Shown piece by piece: positions 61,505-64,000 of a DNA stretch of 64,000 nt. Position numbers and translations under genes: made by a program. Within the stretch, counting starts at the first letter, position 1. Each line of letters starts with the position of its first letter. The DNA is taken from NCBI RefSeq assembly GCF_000708265.2, contig NZ_JCKI01000006.1:248001-312000 (forward strand), in the 5' to 3' direction. The notes beneath the pieces are model-generated. The model saw only the letters and a list, made by a program, of their open reading frames with translations. It made no database searches and was not told the DNA's origin. This DNA comes from Pedobacter sp. R20-19 (lineage in GTDB: Bacteria > Bacteroidota > Bacteroidia > Sphingobacteriales > Sphingobacteriaceae).

Positions 61505-62079
61505 TGGAAGCTGAAAAGATAAAGGAAACGGTAAAGAAAGCTGCCAAAGAACTTTTTAGAAAGTACGGATACCACAAAACCAGTGTTAACGAAATTGCCA
61601 AAAAAGCACGGATAGCAAAAGCCACTATATATAAGTATTTCGAAAGTAAGGAGCAGGTTTTAGATAGTATCCTGATGGATTATTTAGATCAGAATCTCTA
61701 TGAAATCATCAATAATAAAGTAAGTTACGCTTCTGAAGAGGAACATCTGAAAGCATTGGTGATGAAAACCAGCCGCTTATCGTTCACCGCTTGTAATGAG
61801 TTTATTGGTTGGGATTTTGTACGTGAAAATGCAAATTCACAAGAGTTTTTAAAGCATTTGTCTGATCAGTTGGAAGCGTTATTACTTGCCGCTTATCTGG
61901 AATTGGATAATTTTAAAAATAATCCAGCCAGGAGAGAAGGTTTAGCTTTTTTACTTAAGGCAAGCAAAAGTATTGTATTTTCATTCGCGTTTACTTCAGT
62001 AAGTGATGCTGATGTTAGGAAGAATTTTGTAAGCTTTCAAAAAGAAATCTTGCCGTTTTTGGTTAAAGCAGCATTATAA
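61504..62079 (+). CDS. TetR/AcrR-family transcription regulator
   Basis: A 191-residue regulator. The N-terminal helix-turn-helix is clear: AAKELFRKYGYHKTSVNEIA, KKARIAKATIYKYFESKEQV. The C-terminal ligand domain (about 75-190) is not specific. TetR proteins usually repress a neighbouring exporter or lipid gene in response to a small ligand; here the gene is the third of the pheS operon (start overlapping the lipoprotein stop as TAATG), so its target may be elsewhere. No palindrome of the TetR type was seen upstream of pheS. Confidence 0.92.
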   Translation: MEAEKIKETVKKAAKELFRKYGYHKTSVNEIAKKARIAKATIYKYFESKEQVLDSILMDYLDQNLYEIINNKVSYASEEEHLKALVMKTSRLSFTACNEFIGWDFVRENANSQEFLKHLSDQLEALLLAAYLELDNFKNNPARREGLAFLLKASKSIVFSFAFTSVSDADVRKNFVSFQKEILPFLVKAAL

Positions 62080-62083
62080 CTCC

Positions 62084-62770
62084 TTATTGTTCTGCATAGT
62101 AATCTTTCGCCTTAAACTTTTGAACTGTTTTTTGCTTTTTTCCGCCAATCATTTTTTGTGTAATTACCGTTACTTCATCTCCGATACTGGAATCTTCAAT
62201 TACTGATGATACTTCCACTAGACCTTTTTTGCTATCCATGATGTAGCTCGTGGTTTTATGAAAACAGCATCCGCTTTTTTGTTCTGTAGAAATCTGTTTT
62301 AGTTTTCGATCTACTAAAAACATTCCTAGATTCTCACTAGCCAGCTGAGTAAGACTTTTATCAAGTACAAATGTTCTGTTCTTTCCCGAAAGATAAACAT
62401 CATAAGACGGACTACTATATGCGCCGTTGTTTCCATTTCTAACAGCAAGATCTTCAACGCCATCAAAATTAAAATCTCCAAAGATTAATGGACTTTGGTA
62501 TTTCCCAAGATCAAGCCACCCAATACGGGCATCTTGTTTGTTAGTTAAAGAGAAATCAAGGTCTGCAGAATGGAATGTCTGAATTTCCTCTTCTGAAATC
62601 TTATCATAAAGAATGATTGTTGCTTTACCTTCACAATGTCCATCACTGCAATCAGCAACAAATATCTTTGCATTATATTCATTAGAAGTATTGTTAGATA
62701 GAAATTTGAATTGTGCTATAGTTCTTAGTGAGATAAATAAGAACACAGCGATGATCAGCAGATTTTTCAT
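62084..62770 (-). CDS. Exported XAC2610-like protein
   Basis: A 228-residue exported protein (signal peptide 1-19, RTIAQ). A calcium-site-like repeat FGDFNFDGVEDLAVRNGNNG (DxNxDGxxD pattern) and the following YSSPSYDVYLSGKNRTFVLD match proteins described as XAC2610-related or integrin-like FG-GAP fragments. CSDGHCEG and CCFHK add cysteines that may form disulfides. Function is unknown. The gene is convergent with the TetR gene and ends 4 bases away, and its -7 element abuts its start codon. Confidence 0.65.
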   Translation of the reverse strand: MKNLLIIAVFLFISLRTIAQFKFLSNNTSNEYNAKIFVADCSDGHCEGKATIILYDKISEEEIQTFHSADLDFSLTNKQDARIGWLDLGKYQSPLIFGDFNFDGVEDLAVRNGNNGAYSSPSYDVYLSGKNRTFVLDKSLTQLASENLGMFLVDRKLKQISTEQKSGCCFHKTTSYIMDSKKGLVEVSSVIEDSSIGDEVTVITQKMIGGKKQKTVQKFKAKDYYAEQ

Positions 62771-62774
62771 TACA

Positions 62775-62782
62775 CAAAAGTA
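62775..62782 (-). promoter_or_regulatory. Promoter -7 element abutting the start of the XAC2610-like gene
   Basis: Minus-strand TACTTTTG fits TAnnTTTG, with a TTG 16 bases upstream and only 4 bases (TGTA) before the ATG. Confidence 0.5.
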
Positions 62783-62815
62783 CCTGATTCATTTTAAGCA
62801 AAAAGTTAAAAAAGG

Positions 62816-63772
62816 TTAACGTATTCTTTTTCTGTTGATGATATATTCTTTCACAGCCTTTTTAGTGGTTAGCCAATCTTTTCCTTCTTTATGTGCATCA
62901 ATTTTACCTTGCCTCGCCAATAAGCTTACATATTCTTGGCCGTAAGGAATATCCGGCTCTGCAACAATACTGGCAATAGGCTCGTAATTGCCATAGCTAT
63001 TGCCAGGTAAAGCGTTAATATACATATTTAACGAGCGTTCAATGGCCTGCAACATCAATAAGCATAACTTGTAATAGCTTCCTTTATTAGCTTGATTAAT
63101 CGCTTCATAATATTTCTTGCGATCCGTTTTTAAAATAATAGCAGGTGGAAAACCTCGTCTCATTAATAGCAAATTCATAGCCAACCGAACGGTTCTTCCA
63201 TTGCCATCAAAGAATGGATGAATCCAAACCAGTTTATGGTGGAAAATGGTAGTTAAAATGATTTCATTTAAACCTAGTGGATTATCATTGACAAAATCAA
63301 TGAGTTCATCAAGTAAATCTGAAACCTTGTTTGCATTTGGTGGTGTAAAATTAGCCCCAACAATACGAACACCTCCATTTCGGATCCGGCCTGCAAAATC
63401 ATCTTCAATGCTTCTTAACACTAAACCGTGAAGCGATAATATATCAATACCTCGTAACTGATAGTTTTCTTTTACCAGTGTGTATAAATAATCAATAGCT
63501 TTTTCATGATTAAATACTTCGAAATGCTCTCTTAGTGATTTTCCTTTAATGGTAATCCCTTCCTGAAGTACCATTTGGGTTTCTTGCAAATTAAGGGTAT
63601 TGCCTTCTATACTATTTGAATTGTAGGTCCATTCCAGACTTAAATCGGTTTTAATCCGTTGTAGTGCACTATTGGGTAGTGGCCTTGATGAATCAAGATT
63701 GGCTTTTTTATCATTCAGCCGATTAATCATGGGATGTAGCTCTTCCAGGTCTCCTAAATCAAATTTCCACAT
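62816..63772 (-). CDS. Fic-domain AMP-transferase-type protein with N-terminal inhibitory motif
   Basis: A 318-residue class II Fic protein. The inhibitory helix motif (S/T)xxxEGN is seen as SNSIEGNT near residue 55, the Fic core motif HPFFDGNGRTVR at about 190, and a flap-type hairpin before it. A C-terminal winged-helix-like region (about 265-318) contains EYVSLLARQGKIDAHKEGKDW. Fic proteins transfer AMP to a target hydroxyl and are held off by the Glu of the inhibitory motif. A longer frame runs to 63814, but a -7 element lies between, so ATG 63772 (MWKFDLGDLEEL) is used. No antitoxin gene is adjacent, as expected for class II. Confidence 0.88.
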   Translation of the reverse strand: MWKFDLGDLEELHPMINRLNDKKANLDSSRPLPNSALQRIKTDLSLEWTYNSNSIEGNTLNLQETQMVLQEGITIKGKSLREHFEVFNHEKAIDYLYTLVKENYQLRGIDILSLHGLVLRSIEDDFAGRIRNGGVRIVGANFTPPNANKVSDLLDELIDFVNDNPLGLNEIILTTIFHHKLVWIHPFFDGNGRTVRLAMNLLLMRRGFPPAIILKTDRKKYYEAINQANKGSYYKLCLLMLQAIERSLNMYINALPGNSYGNYEPIASIVAEPDIPYGQEYVSLLARQGKIDAHKEGKDWLTTKKAVKEYIINRKRIR

Positions 63773-63776
63773 AAAA

Positions 63777-63784
63777 CAAATATA
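63777..63784 (-). promoter_or_regulatory. Promoter -7 element abutting the start of the Fic gene
   Basis: Minus-strand TATATTTG followed by TTTT and the ATG. Upstream, GATATTAAAA occurs at 63797-63806 and 63817-63826, 20 bases apart, a possible operator. Confidence 0.5.
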
Positions 63785-63836
63785 TAAATCGGATCGGATA
63801 TTAAAACACATCAACCGATATTAAAATTTATAATAA

Positions 63837-63865
63837 AAAGGCCGAACCATTAGTTCAGCCTTTGT
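63837..63865 (-). terminator. Terminator of the gene at the right edge
   Basis: AAAGGC-(C)-GAAC (63837-63847) pairs with GTTC-(A)-GCCTTT (63853-63863); on the minus strand it is followed by TTTTTAT. Confidence 0.7.
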
Positions 63866-63883
63866 TTTTATGTTTTTAATTCA

Positions 63884-64000
63884 TTATTCCCATTTAAAAA
63901 CTTTCACAGCGATGGCGTAAATTACAATTCCCCAGATAAGCAGAATCATGATCTGAAACTTTACATCCCATAAGCCCATCCCTTCAAAAGCTACTTTACG
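63884..64000 (-). CDS. C-terminal end of a membrane protein, probably an ABC-2 type permease (truncated by window edge)
   Basis: The minus-strand frame from the window edge to a stop at 63884-63886 encodes 38 residues: a short polar stretch (RKVAFEGMGLWDVKFQ), one hydrophobic helix (IMILLIWGIVIYAIAVKVF) and the end KWE. A last helix followed by an aromatic-rich RWE/KWE ending is common in ABC-2 transporter permeases, so that is the best guess, but the piece is too short to be sure. It has its own terminator 20-45 bases downstream. Confidence 0.4.
   Translation of the reverse strand, partial: RKVAFEGMGLWDVKFQIMILLIWGIVIYAIAVKVFKWE

Overview
The window is AT-rich DNA from a Bacteroidota bacterium, most likely a Sphingobacteriaceae member close to Pedobacter. 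The grounds are a SusC/SusD pair with a SusR-like membrane-spanning regulator, DUF5686 and lamin-tail/FlgD-like surface proteins, a eukaryote-like class I ribonucleotide reductase, and repeated use of the Bacteroidota promoter -7 element TAnnTTTG. No rRNA, tRNA, CRISPR array, phage or insertion sequence was recognised. The window is chromosomal, with housekeeping genes and two carbohydrate loci.

Left part (1-25.7 kb). An ABC exporter ATPase end is followed by a secreted isoaspartyl peptidase and a frameshifted cyanophycinase, then rlmF, a cupin, sucD, a lipoprotein MsrB, an RlpA-like protein, nrdB-nrdA, the agmatine-to-putrescine pair aguB-aguA, fabG, an L,D-transpeptidase-fold protein, a VWA membrane protein overlapping a TRIC channel gene, a DivIC/FtsB protein, enolase, an esterase, a PBP4-type carboxypeptidase, an AAA/DUF4143 ATPase with iteron-like upstream repeats, and asd.

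Middle part (25.7-37.4 kb). A lamin-tail-domain protein precedes ten genes on the minus strand: a GMC oxidoreductase with a Tat-exported small subunit and a c-type cytochrome, two Gfo/Idh/MocA oxidoreductases, three TIM-barrel isomerase/epimerase-type proteins, a DUF1080 protein and a nucleoside-permease-family MFS transporter. Together they look like a 3-keto-glycoside pathway: sugars are oxidised at C3 in the periplasm, cleaved without classical glycosidases, and the products are imported and re-reduced.

Right part (37.8-64 kb). Threonine dehydrogenase (tdh) and a YebC protein precede a polysaccharide utilisation locus on the minus strand: a SusR-like regulator, SusC, SusD, a GH144-type beta-1,2-glucanase, a small unknown secreted protein, a GH43-like/F5-8C/FN3 protein, a GH3 beta-glucosidase and an esterase. 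The GH144 plus GH3 pair suggests beta-1,2-glucan (sophoro-oligosaccharides) as substrate. After it come trhO, a DUF5686 outer-membrane protein, kbl (completing threonine catabolism with tdh), pheS in an operon with a degenerate Rieske-like lipoprotein and a TetR regulator, an XAC2610-like protein, a Fic protein and the end of a probable ABC-2 permease.

Structures not explained by genes include families of short-word hairpin repeats between genes, REP-like inverted repeats, a 17-bp perfect inverted repeat that brackets one small gene inside the polysaccharide locus, iteron-like repeats before the DUF4143 gene, and three genes near the right end whose promoters abut their start codons, which suggests leaderless mRNAs.
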